Shown piece after piece: positions 17,762-25,229 of a DNA stretch of 64,000 nt. Source of the DNA: Lentisphaerota bacterium (lineage in GTDB: Bacteria; Verrucomicrobiota; Lentisphaeria; Victivallales; Victivallaceae); the NCBI GenBank assembly GCA_015061625.1, contig SUWG01000004.1, forward strand, positions 1 through 64,000. Direction: 5' to 3'. A program made the position numbers and the translations under genes. Below the pieces are notes generated by a model, which worked only from the letters and a program-made list of their open reading frames with translations, ran no database searches and had not been told where the DNA came from. Within the stretch, counting starts at the first letter, position 1; every line of letters starts with the position of its first letter.

Positions 17762-18754
17762 ATGAAAGTAACAGTTTTTGGTGACGGAGCGTGGGGAACT
17801 GCCCTCGCACTGAATATGCTGGCCAATGGTCATCAGGTTCAACTGTGGGGGGCATTTCCTGAGTATCTTGATGAAATGAGTGCAAAAGGAGAAAATTACA
17901 AATTCCTTCCCGGAGTAAAATTGCCGGATGATTTGCTCCTTGTCAAAGATATTGCTGAAGCGGCAGCCGGCAATGATATGCTGCTTCTGGCGACACCGAC
18001 CCAATTTTTGCGCGGCGTGTTGAAAAAACTTGCGCATTGTTTTGATCCGGCAACACCGGTGATAAATGTGGCCAAAGGCATTGAAGTAAATTCATGGAAG
18101 CGGATCAGTCAAATCGTGGAAGATGAACTTGGTGCGGTGGATTTCACAGATCTTTCCGGGCCGAGCCATGCGGAAGAAGTTGCCCGCCGGGTGCCGACCG
18201 CAGTGGTGGCCGCCTCCCAAAACGCTGCTTCTGCGGAAGCGGTACAGAAATTGATGATGAATGAAAATTTCCGGGTGTATACCTCCCGCGATGTTGTCGG
18301 TGTGGAACTGGGGGGAGCATTGAAAAACGTTATGGCTATCGCAGCCGGCATTATCGATGGCATGAAATTGGGCGACAACCCTAAAGCCGCCATGATGACC
18401 AGAGGTATTTTTGAAATGGGCAAGCTTGGTGAAGCACTTGGCGGACAACGCTCCACTTTTGCCGGATTGAGCGGAGTCGGTGACTTGATCGTCACCTGTT
18501 GCAGCGGTCACAGCCGCAACCGTCATGTCGGTGAAGAACTCGGCCGCGGAAAAAGCATGGAAGAAATCCAAACTGAAATGGGTATGGTGGTCGCCGAAGG
18601 AGTGCCTACAGCCAGAGGAGCCAATGCGTTGGCCGCCCAACTCGGAGTTTCCACCCCTATAATTGATGAAATTTACAACATTATTTACAGGGAACGACCG
18701 GTCAGAGAAGCGATTTGCGCTTTAATGAACCGGGAAGCAAAACCTGAGGATTGA
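17762..18754 (+). CDS. gpsA: Glycerol-3-phosphate dehydrogenase [NAD(P)+]
   Basis: This enzyme makes sn-glycerol 3-phosphate from dihydroxyacetone phosphate for phospholipid synthesis. It has 330 residues. The Rossmann motif is VFGDGAWGTALA (residues 5-16). NVAKGIEVNSWKRISQ, LSGPSHAEEVARRVPTAVV and GVELGGALKNVMAIAAGI contain the usual substrate-binding and catalytic lysines. The C-terminal GLSGVGDLIVTC is also typical. The start is ATG 17762; an upstream in-frame reading covers the promoter. It is followed within 5 bases by an isomerase-like gene. Confidence 0.96.
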   Translation: MKVTVFGDGAWGTALALNMLANGHQVQLWGAFPEYLDEMSAKGENYKFLPGVKLPDDLLLVKDIAEAAAGNDMLLLATPTQFLRGVLKKLAHCFDPATPVINVAKGIEVNSWKRISQIVEDELGAVDFTDLSGPSHAEEVARRVPTAVVAASQNAASAEAVQKLMMNENFRVYTSRDVVGVELGGALKNVMAIAAGIIDGMKLGDNPKAAMMTRGIFEMGKLGEALGGQRSTFAGLSGVGDLIVTCCSGHSRNRHVGEELGRGKSMEEIQTEMGMVVAEGVPTARGANALAAQLGVSTPIIDEIYNIIYRERPVREAICALMNREAKPED

Positions 18755-18759
18755 TTTTT

Positions 18760-19623
18760 ATGGATATTGGAATTTGTACCAGCATAGGAGTTGCATTCGG
18801 CGATCCGGAAAATGCATTACGGCAAATCAGTGAAGCCGGATTTACCCACATCCTCTGGAGCCATCAATGGAATACTGATTTTGCTTACGGAAAACATGAA
18901 ATTGCCGCAATCAAATCGATGTTGAAACGTTATAACTTGAAAATACAGGATGTTCACGGTTGTGCCAATGCGGAAAAAAGCTTCTTTTCTCCTATTGAGT
19001 ATCAGCGCAAAGCAGGCATTGATCTGATCATCAACCGTATCGAAATGATGAAAGAGTTGTCCGCTTCCGGAGTATTGGTGATGCATCAACCGCGTATCCG
19101 GGATAATTCCACCCCGGAACAAATCGCTTACAAACGCACTCAGTTTGAATCGTTGCTGCGCAGCATGGATGAATTGATCCCGATCCTTGAGAAACTTGAT
19201 GCCAGAATCGCTTTGGAAAATATGCCGGGAGATACATGGGAATTTCAAAGTTATCTCTTGGATAATTACCCTGAAAAATATTTCGGTTTTTGTTTTGATT
19301 CCGGCCATGCAAATATCAATTATCAGTTGGATAAATGTCTCAAATATTGCAAGCGGATAATGGCTTTGCATCTGCACGACAACGATGGCATGAATGACAA
19401 ACACATTTCTCCATTTTCCGGTTCTCTGGATTGGAAATTGACTGCAGAGATCATCAAAAACTCCGGCTATGCCGGAGTTTTGACCTATGAGTTGCATATA
19501 AAAGAATCTCCTTTTATGAATAAAGAATTTCCATTGGATAAACAGCCGGAAGAAAATACCAAAGCTTTTTTAGATGATGCATTGATCCGGTGTCGTAAAT
19601 TTGCGGAGATGTGCGGCAGATGA
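18760..19623 (+). CDS. Sugar phosphate isomerase/epimerase-like TIM-barrel protein
   Basis: A 287-residue protein of the xylose-isomerase-like TIM-barrel superfamily (AP endonuclease 2 fold). Candidate metal ligands are E156 in ALENMPGD, D183 in FCFDSGHAN with H186 in the same motif, H209 in LHLHDNDG and E245 in TYELHIKE. This set suits an isomerase or epimerase using a divalent metal, but the substrate is not known. The start is ATG 18760, with AGGA 9 bases upstream, rather than the TTG at 18751 that touches the gpsA stop. The end overlaps nth by 4 bases (ATGA). Confidence 0.75.
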   Translation: MDIGICTSIGVAFGDPENALRQISEAGFTHILWSHQWNTDFAYGKHEIAAIKSMLKRYNLKIQDVHGCANAEKSFFSPIEYQRKAGIDLIINRIEMMKELSASGVLVMHQPRIRDNSTPEQIAYKRTQFESLLRSMDELIPILEKLDARIALENMPGDTWEFQSYLLDNYPEKYFGFCFDSGHANINYQLDKCLKYCKRIMALHLHDNDGMNDKHISPFSGSLDWKLTAEIIKNSGYAGVLTYELHIKESPFMNKEFPLDKQPEENTKAFLDDALIRCRKFAEMCGR

Positions 19624-20252
19624 AAACATCTCTGTTTTTGCAAACCATCCATGACCGTTTGTTTTCTTTGTATGGTGAATGTATTTGCCCGTTGCATCAT
19701 GATTCACCATTTCAGTTGCTCGTTGCGGTCATGTTGTCAGCACAATGCCGGGATGAAAGAGTCAATTTGGTTACTGAAAAACTTTTTGCTCTGGCACCGG
19801 ATGCATTTTCAATGAGCGAAATGCCGGTTGCAGATGTTGAAAAAATCATTCACCCATGCGGGTTATCCGGCAGTAAAAGCCGTAATATCGTTGCTTCTGC
19901 AACATTGATCTGCAACAAACACCAAGGCCGCGTGCCACAGAATATGGATGATTTGACCGCCCTGCCCGGTATCGGCAGAAAGAGTGCCAATGTTATTTTG
20001 GGCAATTGTTTTAATATTCCCGGTTTTCCGGTCGATACCCATGTAAAAAGGGTACTTAACCGGCTTGGTGCAGTAAACAGTGATTCTCCGGAAAAAATTG
20101 AAAATATCGTAAATAACAATATTGCTCCGCAACTGTGGACAAATTTCTCTCACCTGATAATCCAGCATGGCAGAAAAGTTTGTCATGCCGCCAAACCGGA
20201 GTGCAAAAAGTGCGTACTGGAAACAATATGTAAAAAGAAGAAAGTGAAATAA
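19620..20252 (+). CDS. nth: Endonuclease III (base-excision DNA glycosylase)
   Basis: A bifunctional glycosylase/AP lyase removing oxidised pyrimidines. It has 210 residues. The helix-hairpin-helix LPGIGRKSANVIL contains the catalytic lysine K121, and the catalytic aspartate D139 lies in FPVDTHVKR. A 4Fe-4S cluster is formed by C188, C195, C198 and C204 (spacing 6-2-5), as in the E. coli enzyme. The start at 19620 gives an ATGA overlap with the preceding gene. An ATG at 19611 is a possible alternative that adds three residues. Confidence 0.95.
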   Translation: MKTSLFLQTIHDRLFSLYGECICPLHHDSPFQLLVAVMLSAQCRDERVNLVTEKLFALAPDAFSMSEMPVADVEKIIHPCGLSGSKSRNIVASATLICNKHQGRVPQNMDDLTALPGIGRKSANVILGNCFNIPGFPVDTHVKRVLNRLGAVNSDSPEKIENIVNNNIAPQLWTNFSHLIIQHGRKVCHAAKPECKKCVLETICKKKKVK

Positions 20253-20914
20253 TGGGAAAAATCAAACAAAAATTCCGGCAAATCAAAAAATTACCGACGT
20301 GGATATTTTGGTTCCCCGCGATGCTTATGAAAATATCATTCAAGATATTTTTCCGTTATCGCATCAATGATCCGCATCATATTTTAGATGATCCGCAACG
20401 ATTGATCGGTATTACCTGGCATAATCGTTTAATGTATCTGTGTCCGGCATTACCTGAAAAAGTCTTAAAAAATACATCGGCGGTAATCAGCGCATCAAGG
20501 GATGGTCAATATCTGGCAGATTTCATCAGTTTTTTTGGGGCACAAGCGTTGCGCGGATCTTCAAGCCGCAAAGGGGCTAATGCCCTGCTGGGGGCAATAA
20601 GGGCGATCGAGAGCGGACGCAATGTGGCGTTCACTCCGGATGGCCCCCGTGGTCCAATGTATAAAATAAAAGTAGGCCCGGTTGTTGTGGCATCAAAAAC
20701 CGGCGGAGTCATAGTCCCCTTTGTGATAAACTCTTCCCGATGCTGGAAAATCAAAAGTTGGGATAAATTTCAAATCCCCAAACCCTTTTCATCATTGACA
20801 ATGGAAATCGGTGCTCCGATAAGCGTACCTGCGGATGCAGATGAAGAAACTTTGGAAAAAATCCGGATGCAAGCTGAAAATGCCCTGACAGCGATCACCA
20901 GAGATCCGGAATAA
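20252..20914 (+). CDS. DUF374 lysophospholipid-acyltransferase-like protein
   Basis: A 220-residue protein with one hydrophobic segment near residues 16-34. TWHNRLMYL carries H57 in place of the first acyltransferase motif, ISASRDGQYLADF follows, and TPDGPRGPMYKIK is the hallmark of the DUF374 family related to glycerolipid and lipid A acyltransferases. It is therefore expected to modify a membrane lipid at the inner membrane face, by family. The start overlaps the nth stop by one base (TAATG). The four genes gpsA to here appear to form one operon. Confidence 0.8.
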   Translation: MGKIKQKFRQIKKLPTWIFWFPAMLMKISFKIFFRYRINDPHHILDDPQRLIGITWHNRLMYLCPALPEKVLKNTSAVISASRDGQYLADFISFFGAQALRGSSSRKGANALLGAIRAIESGRNVAFTPDGPRGPMYKIKVGPVVVASKTGGVIVPFVINSSRCWKIKSWDKFQIPKPFSSLTMEIGAPISVPADADEETLEKIRMQAENALTAITRDPE

Positions 20915-20917
20915 ACA

Positions 20918-21427
20918 TTACTTCAGTTCTTCATGCAAAATGTGAAAACCGCTGTACTGCCATGCCATTTGCACCACGCTGCAGCCGATTTGAAAAACAC
21001 CCCAACAAACCATTATCAAAATGAATGTTCTTGCATTTTTCAGAATAGATACGCTTTGCTTGCGAACTGCCATCATCCGAACTATCCACCAGACATTGAG
21101 AATCAGGATCAAATCACAAATTCCAAGCAAAACAGCTTCCTGTCCGGGGATCGCACTTACCGGACACCCCAGAAGGCGGCAGATGCAACCGATAAACAAA
21201 AGTGGCAGATAAGCCGGCAACACCAGAAAACAGAGCGCGAAACCATTGACAGACGGTTCACTGAATTGATATTTGCCGGTAACACCGACCAGCGCAGCAA
21301 GGCATACCAAAATGATATAGGCGATCACTGCATAGCGCAGTTGTTTAGCGGCACGGCGCATCTTTTCTCCGCCGCGCCGAGGAGCTTCGCCGATGTTACG
21401 GGTGAATTTTTTGATTTTCTTTGCCAT
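20918..21427 (-). CDS. Small membrane protein of unknown function
   Basis: A 169-residue protein with a basic N-terminus (MAKKIKKFTRNIGEAPRRGG) and four hydrophobic segments near residues 33-50, 63-85, 95-115 and 133-153. I do not recognise a family. The start is ATG 21427, with AAGGGG about 8 bases upstream and two bases after the corA stop. A TTG reading two codons earlier overlaps corA. The tight spacing suggests it is co-translated with the metal transporter, perhaps as an accessory protein. That is inference only. Confidence 0.7.
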   Translation of the reverse strand: MAKKIKKFTRNIGEAPRRGGEKMRRAAKQLRYAVIAYIILVCLAALVGVTGKYQFSEPSVNGFALCFLVLPAYLPLLFIGCICRLLGCPVSAIPGQEAVLLGICDLILILNVWWIVRMMAVRKQSVSILKNARTFILIMVCWGVFQIGCSVVQMAWQYSGFHILHEELK

Positions 21428-21429
21428 AA

Positions 21430-22386
21430 TCAACGCCCCTTTGAGTTACGGTTGCGCGGAGCACCGATGTCATGTACCAAACGGTAAGTGACAAAACCGA
21501 TAATGATCAGCACCACCACCAACGCGGCATATGCGTGCGGCCACCAGATCCCCTCGGTCATCATGGTAAATTCCGACATTCCACCAAGACCGGTAATCAC
21601 GGTCAAAGGCAAAAAAACGATGTTTATCACAGCCAGATATTTCATAATGGTCGCCAGATTATTGCTGGCAACTGAAGAACGGGCATCGGACATGTTTTCC
21701 AGTGTCTCTGCATAAATTTTGGCAAGGTTGTCACACTGCTTGTTTTCAATGCCGATATCTTCCAGAAATTCAAGTTCATCCTGTTTGAATCCGATCCTTG
21801 CGGCATCATCTTTCAATTTGCCGAGCAACAACTGATTGGCACTGGTGGCGGATTCATAATAGGTCAAACTTTTTTTCAGTGAAAAAACGTTAACCAGAGA
21901 TTTATTGGTTACCGCATATTCAATTTTTTTCTCGATCTCGTCGGAAACATTGTGGATCAGGCGCAAATGCTGCAGAAAATGCTGGGTTGCATGATAAAGC
22001 AAACGGAGCAGGACTCCGGGGATCGTATTACCGCGCAACGGCATCCTTCCGTGTTTAAAAAGAGAAGTTGCTTCCGACTGAACAACAATAATGCGGTCTT
22101 TAAAAAGAAATGCACCGAGCGAAGATACCCGAAACGCCATTCTGCGCTCCACTTGAATATCCCGCGGTCTTTTCATAATGATCGCCACATGGTTGTGTTC
22201 ATATTCAATACGGCTTATTTCGTCCTCGTCCAGTGCAGAGTTAAGAGTGTGTTCATCTATGCCGCACTGTTCGATAAGATAGTAACGTTCTTCATCGGTA
22301 GGACTGCTGTAAACCTGAATCATCCCCGGTTGCCCATCCGGACAACGGGTCACCCGTCCATCAATCAAGTCATAACATTTAAACAT
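21430..22386 (-). CDS. corA: CorA-type divalent metal transporter with variant GMS motif
   Basis: A 318-residue CorA-superfamily protein. It has an N-terminal cytoplasmic alpha/beta domain, a long helical stalk (about 135-245), and two C-terminal membrane segments (about 250-266 and 285-303). The signature at the end of the first membrane helix normally reads GMN. Here it is G269-M270-S271 in GLGGMSEF. CorA proteins move Mg2+ or, in variants, Co2+, Ni2+ or Zn2+, and the changed asparagine leaves specificity open. The C-terminal tail is basic. The gene is preceded by about 190 bases of leader that folds strongly, suggesting control by an RNA element. Confidence 0.85.
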   Translation of the reverse strand: MFKCYDLIDGRVTRCPDGQPGMIQVYSSPTDEERYYLIEQCGIDEHTLNSALDEDEISRIEYEHNHVAIIMKRPRDIQVERRMAFRVSSLGAFLFKDRIIVVQSEATSLFKHGRMPLRGNTIPGVLLRLLYHATQHFLQHLRLIHNVSDEIEKKIEYAVTNKSLVNVFSLKKSLTYYESATSANQLLLGKLKDDAARIGFKQDELEFLEDIGIENKQCDNLAKIYAETLENMSDARSSVASNNLATIMKYLAVINIVFLPLTVITGLGGMSEFTMMTEGIWWPHAYAALVVVLIIIGFVTYRLVHDIGAPRNRNSKGR

Positions 22387-22399
22387 CTTTTGCGTTCTC

Positions 22400-22560
22400 C
22401 ATTATTCGGGATACCGGATTCAAGAGGATCACGCAAGTGCAATGTTGCGCAAACGGGGCTTTTAGGCGCAGATGAAAAGTCTGTCAGATGTGGCATCCGG
22501 AGACTGAATTCATCTCCCGCCCGGCGACATTGCACCGTCGAGGTCCAGGATCATCGATAC
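22400..22560 (-). promoter_or_regulatory. Candidate structured leader RNA (riboswitch-like) of the CorA gene
   Basis: On the minus strand a 12-bp stem (complements of 22524-22535 and 22437-22448, one G-U pair) closes 75 bases. The enclosed region contains a GGGC/GCCC helix and three small hairpins: GGAGA/TCTCC, GATG/CATC and CAGA/TCTG. The arrangement is a multi-branched junction like those of metabolite- or metal-sensing riboswitches. The start codon lies about 50 bases after the closing stem. The M-box, ykoY-yybP and cobalamin consensus blocks are absent, so the class is not one I recognise. Confidence 0.5.
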
Positions 22561-22606
22561 TGCTCATAAAATTCAGCCTCATATTAACCAAAGTACAAAA
22601 GCGACC

Positions 22607-22624
22607 CTTTCAGCATTCTGAAAG
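22607..22624. repeat. Perfect palindrome between corA and mcsA
   Basis: CTTTCAG-CATT-CTGAAAG is a perfect 7-bp inverted repeat with a 4-base spacer and no T-run on either side. It may be an operator or a small hairpin in the divergent intergenic region. Confidence 0.4.
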
Positions 22625-22684
22625 ATTACACAATCTTAAAATAGCATGAAAAAAATATTTTTTCAACCCTTGAATCTCTGAAAT

Positions 22685-22713
22685 TTGCATTTTTATTGTC
22701 TTGAGGGTATAGT
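22685..22713 (+). promoter_or_regulatory. Promoter of mcsA-mcsB
   Basis: A -35 TTGCAT (22685-22690), a 17-base spacer and -10 TATAGT (22708-22713). The mcsA start is 50 bases downstream. Confidence 0.6.
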
Positions 22714-22762
22714 ATATGTATGAAAAGTTAAAAATGGCCCCAGCAGGGCATTGGAGATAGTT

Positions 22763-23302
22763 ATGTTGTGTGACAAATGCAAAAAAAATGAAGCTACGGT
22801 GCATATCCGCGAAATTCATAACGGGAAACAAACCGATATCCATCTGTGCAACGAATGTGCCGGTAACGACGGCCCCGGTGCAACCCTGCCCGGGATCGGT
22901 TTCAACTTGGCAGAAGTGCTTTTCAATGTGAATAAAATCGCAGAAAAACTTTCACCTGAACAAAAGAATGACTGTCCTCAGACCACTTGCCCACGCTGCG
23001 GTTGGAGTGGGGAAAAAATCCGCCAAAATGATGGTAAATTCGGTTGTCCGGAGTGTTACCACACGTTTGACAGTTTGGTAAAACAGGCGTTGGCTCAAGT
23101 TCAACGCGGCACATTGCATCTTGGCAAACGCCCCAAAGGAATAAAAGGGGATACCCCGGCAATAAAACGTAATCAATTGAGTTCTCTGAAAAAAGAACTT
23201 CAGAAATTGATCAGCCGTGAAGAATATGAGGCAGCCGCCATCTGCCGTGACCGCATCAATCTGCTCAAAGCAGAAATCGACAGTATGGAGAATGACAAAT
23301 GA
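22763..23302 (+). CDS. mcsA: McsA-like zinc-finger protein with UVR motif
   Basis: A 179-residue activator of the protein arginine kinase. Two zinc sites are visible: C3/C6 with C29/C32, and C76/C79 with C95/C98. Residues about 138-175 form the UVR helical pair (KRNQLSSLKKELQKLISREE and following). In Firmicutes McsA binds and activates McsB and links it to ClpC and CtsR. The start is ATG 22763, with GGAG 6 bases upstream; a TTG at 22751 is discounted. The stop overlaps the mcsB start by 4 bases. No ctsR or clpC lies nearby. Confidence 0.88.
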   Translation: MLCDKCKKNEATVHIREIHNGKQTDIHLCNECAGNDGPGATLPGIGFNLAEVLFNVNKIAEKLSPEQKNDCPQTTCPRCGWSGEKIRQNDGKFGCPECYHTFDSLVKQALAQVQRGTLHLGKRPKGIKGDTPAIKRNQLSSLKKELQKLISREEYEAAAICRDRINLLKAEIDSMENDK

Positions 23303-24369
23303 TAAACGCTGCGGTTGATGAATTGTTGAAAAATCCGGTCAGTTTTCTGGATGACTCCGGACCCGATGATGATATTGCCATATCCAGCCGGATCCGTCTT
23401 GCCCGCAATTTAAAAGATCATCCTTTCCCGGTTGCCGCCAACAATGAAGAATTAAACAATATTTGCGAAACAATCACTTTTGCTGCGGGGAATACCGATG
23501 CATTAGGCGGAGAAAATATGTTGCTTTTCGCACCGGAAAACATGAGTGAACTGGATCGGGAAATCCTGCTGGAACGCAGATTGGCCAGCCGGGAATTTAT
23601 CAACACTCCTGAAGCCAGACGCCTTTTTGTCTGTCCGGATGAGGGGTGTTCATTAATGGTCAACGAAGAAGATCAGTTGCGTATCCAGACAATCCGTCCG
23701 GGGTTCCAGTTGCGCAAGGTCTGGCAGGATATCAATTACATTGATGATGAATTAAGTAAAAATCTGGATTATGCCTTTGATGATCAACTTGGATATCTTA
23801 CCTGTTGCCCCACCAATGTCGGTACCGGTATGCGGGCATCCGTAATGCTTCATCTGCCGGGACTGGTTCTTGCCGGGCAAATCGGGGCAACCATTCAGGG
23901 AATCGGTAAATTGCATTTGGCAGTTCGCGGCATTTTCGGCGAAGGAACTGCCAACAGCGGAAATCTCTTTCAGATATCCAATCAGAATACTCTCGGCGAA
24001 AGCGAGTCAAAAATCATAGAAGAACTTGATTCAGTGATCCGTCAGCTTATTTTGCAGGAAAAACACGCAAGACGCACTTTGCTTGAAAACGATCGTTTCA
24101 GCGTACTTGATCACGTCGGACGATCATATGGTTTATTGAGACACAGCTATAAGTTGACTTTTGAGGAGGCTTTACACTCTCTTTCCGGTTTGCGTATCGG
24201 AGTGGATATGGGCTTATTCAATACCATTGATATCCACAAAGTCAATGAATTATTTATTGACATTGGACCGGCCCATTTACGTAAAAATGCTGCCGGGAGT
24301 GAGAATAACGATGATTTGGATGTTTTCCGGGCGGCAGTTTGCCGGGAGAAACTACGGCAATTGTCATGA
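23299..24369 (+). CDS. mcsB: Protein arginine kinase
   Basis: McsB uses ATP to phosphorylate arginine residues on proteins, marking them for ClpCP degradation. The protein has 356 residues. It belongs to the ATP:guanido phosphotransferase family: SSRIRLARNLKDHPFP near residue 29, the phosphate-binding CPTNVGTGMRASVMLHLPGL near 173-192, and FSVLDHVGRSYGLLRHS. The C-terminal RDxxRxA-like pArg binding element was not clear to me. It is coupled to mcsA by an ATGA overlap, giving a two-gene unit. Confidence 0.92.
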   Translation: MINAAVDELLKNPVSFLDDSGPDDDIAISSRIRLARNLKDHPFPVAANNEELNNICETITFAAGNTDALGGENMLLFAPENMSELDREILLERRLASREFINTPEARRLFVCPDEGCSLMVNEEDQLRIQTIRPGFQLRKVWQDINYIDDELSKNLDYAFDDQLGYLTCCPTNVGTGMRASVMLHLPGLVLAGQIGATIQGIGKLHLAVRGIFGEGTANSGNLFQISNQNTLGESESKIIEELDSVIRQLILQEKHARRTLLENDRFSVLDHVGRSYGLLRHSYKLTFEEALHSLSGLRIGVDMGLFNTIDIHKVNELFIDIGPAHLRKNAAGSENNDDLDVFRAAVCREKLRQLS

Positions 24370-24441
24370 TTTGAGTCCCGGAACAGTAAAATCATCACCC
24401 TGTGATACCTAAAAAAAGCATTTTTTTTATTGTTGCAGACT

Positions 24442-24469
24442 TGAAAATTCTGAAAAAGATGTTAAATTA
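24442..24469 (+). promoter_or_regulatory. Promoter before coaE
   Basis: A -35 TTGAAA (about 24442-24447) and -10 TAAATT lie 16 bases apart, about 120 bases before the coaE start. Confidence 0.45.
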
Positions 24470-24483
24470 GGCAACAGAATATC

Positions 24484-24514
24484 CCGGCTGTCCTCATAAT
24501 GCCGGAGTTTTTTG
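24484..24514 (+). terminator. Terminator-like hairpin in the coaE leader
   Basis: CCGGC (24484-24488) pairs with GCCGG (24501-24505) and is followed by AGTTTTTTG. It sits after the coaE promoter and before the gene, so it may act as an attenuator. A second 7-bp stem, CACACTG/CAGTGTG (24530-24572), follows with CTTTT after it. The rest of the 24370-24591 gap holds nothing else I can name. Confidence 0.4.
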
Positions 24515-24591
24515 CGTATTTTTCACCGTCACACTGTCAACTGTTCCATGCTTTGCAGACTCAAGCAGTGTGCTTTTCAGGAAATTAATCT

Positions 24592-25179
24592 ATGATTCTC
24601 GGTATTACCGGGGGATTCGGTTGCGGAAAAAGTACCGTTCTGCATTTTTTTGAGTCCCGGAATTTTTTTATACTTGATGCAGATGCGGTATGCCGCAGTT
24701 TTTATGAAAATAGACATCCGCTTTTGATGCGATGTATTCGGGATAATTTCGGCCCAGAAATTATTTCAGCAGATAATTATGTTGATCGGAAAAAACTGGC
24801 AGCAGTATTATTTGGTGCGCCGGAAAAAATGAAGTTGATCACAGATGTGATCTATCCGCTTCTGACTCACAAAGTGATAGCAGAAATTGACTTGTGCCGT
24901 CAAAAAAAAATCCATGGTGCATTTGAAATACCGTTGCTTTACGAGGCGGGATTTGAAAAATATTTTGATGCAGTGCTGGCAGTTTGGTGTCCGGCAGAAT
25001 TGCGAAAAAAACGTTTGCTTAACCGTAATTTCTCCCCGGATGAAGTTGACCGCCGTGACCGGATGCAGATAGATCCGGATGAAAAACTGGCAAGAGCCGA
25101 TTACGCCGTGATCAATAACGGTTCAGAAACAGACCTGACCGGGCAGCTGGAAATGCTTATCGGGCAATTTGATTGTTGA
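24592..25179 (+). CDS. coaE: Dephospho-CoA kinase
   Basis: This enzyme makes CoA from dephospho-CoA and ATP. It has 195 residues. The P-loop is [12 protein letters not shown] (residues 4-15), and the lid/base-binding segments [25 protein letters not shown] and [13 protein letters not shown] follow, as in other CoaE proteins. The C-terminus [15 protein letters not shown] matches the usual 'NNG' end. rho starts 50 bases downstream on the same strand. A coaE-rho neighbourhood also occurs in other PVC-type genomes, from memory. Confidence 0.95.
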   Translation: MILGITGGFGCGKSTVLHFFESRNFFILDADAVCRSFYENRHPLLMRCIRDNFGPEIISADNYVDRKKLAAVLFGAPEKMKLITDVIYPLLTHKVIAEIDLCRQKKIHGAFEIPLLYEAGFEKYFDAVLAVWCPAELRKKRLLNRNFSPDEVDRRDRMQIDPDEKLARADYAVINNGSETDLTGQLEMLIGQFDC

Positions 25180-25229
25180 ATTCGATTTGTTTTAATGTAT
25201 ATGAAATTTATTACGGAAAGGATTTTTTG

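Noticed and set aside
22400-22560. M-box magnesium riboswitch
   Set aside because: The position before corA fits, but the conserved M-box blocks (such as GGTGAGGCTCC and GCTGCTGCC) are absent.
25173-25229. N-terminal extension of Rho from an earlier ATG
   Set aside because: It overlaps coaE and lacks a ribosome site; ATG 25230 has GGAAAGGA.
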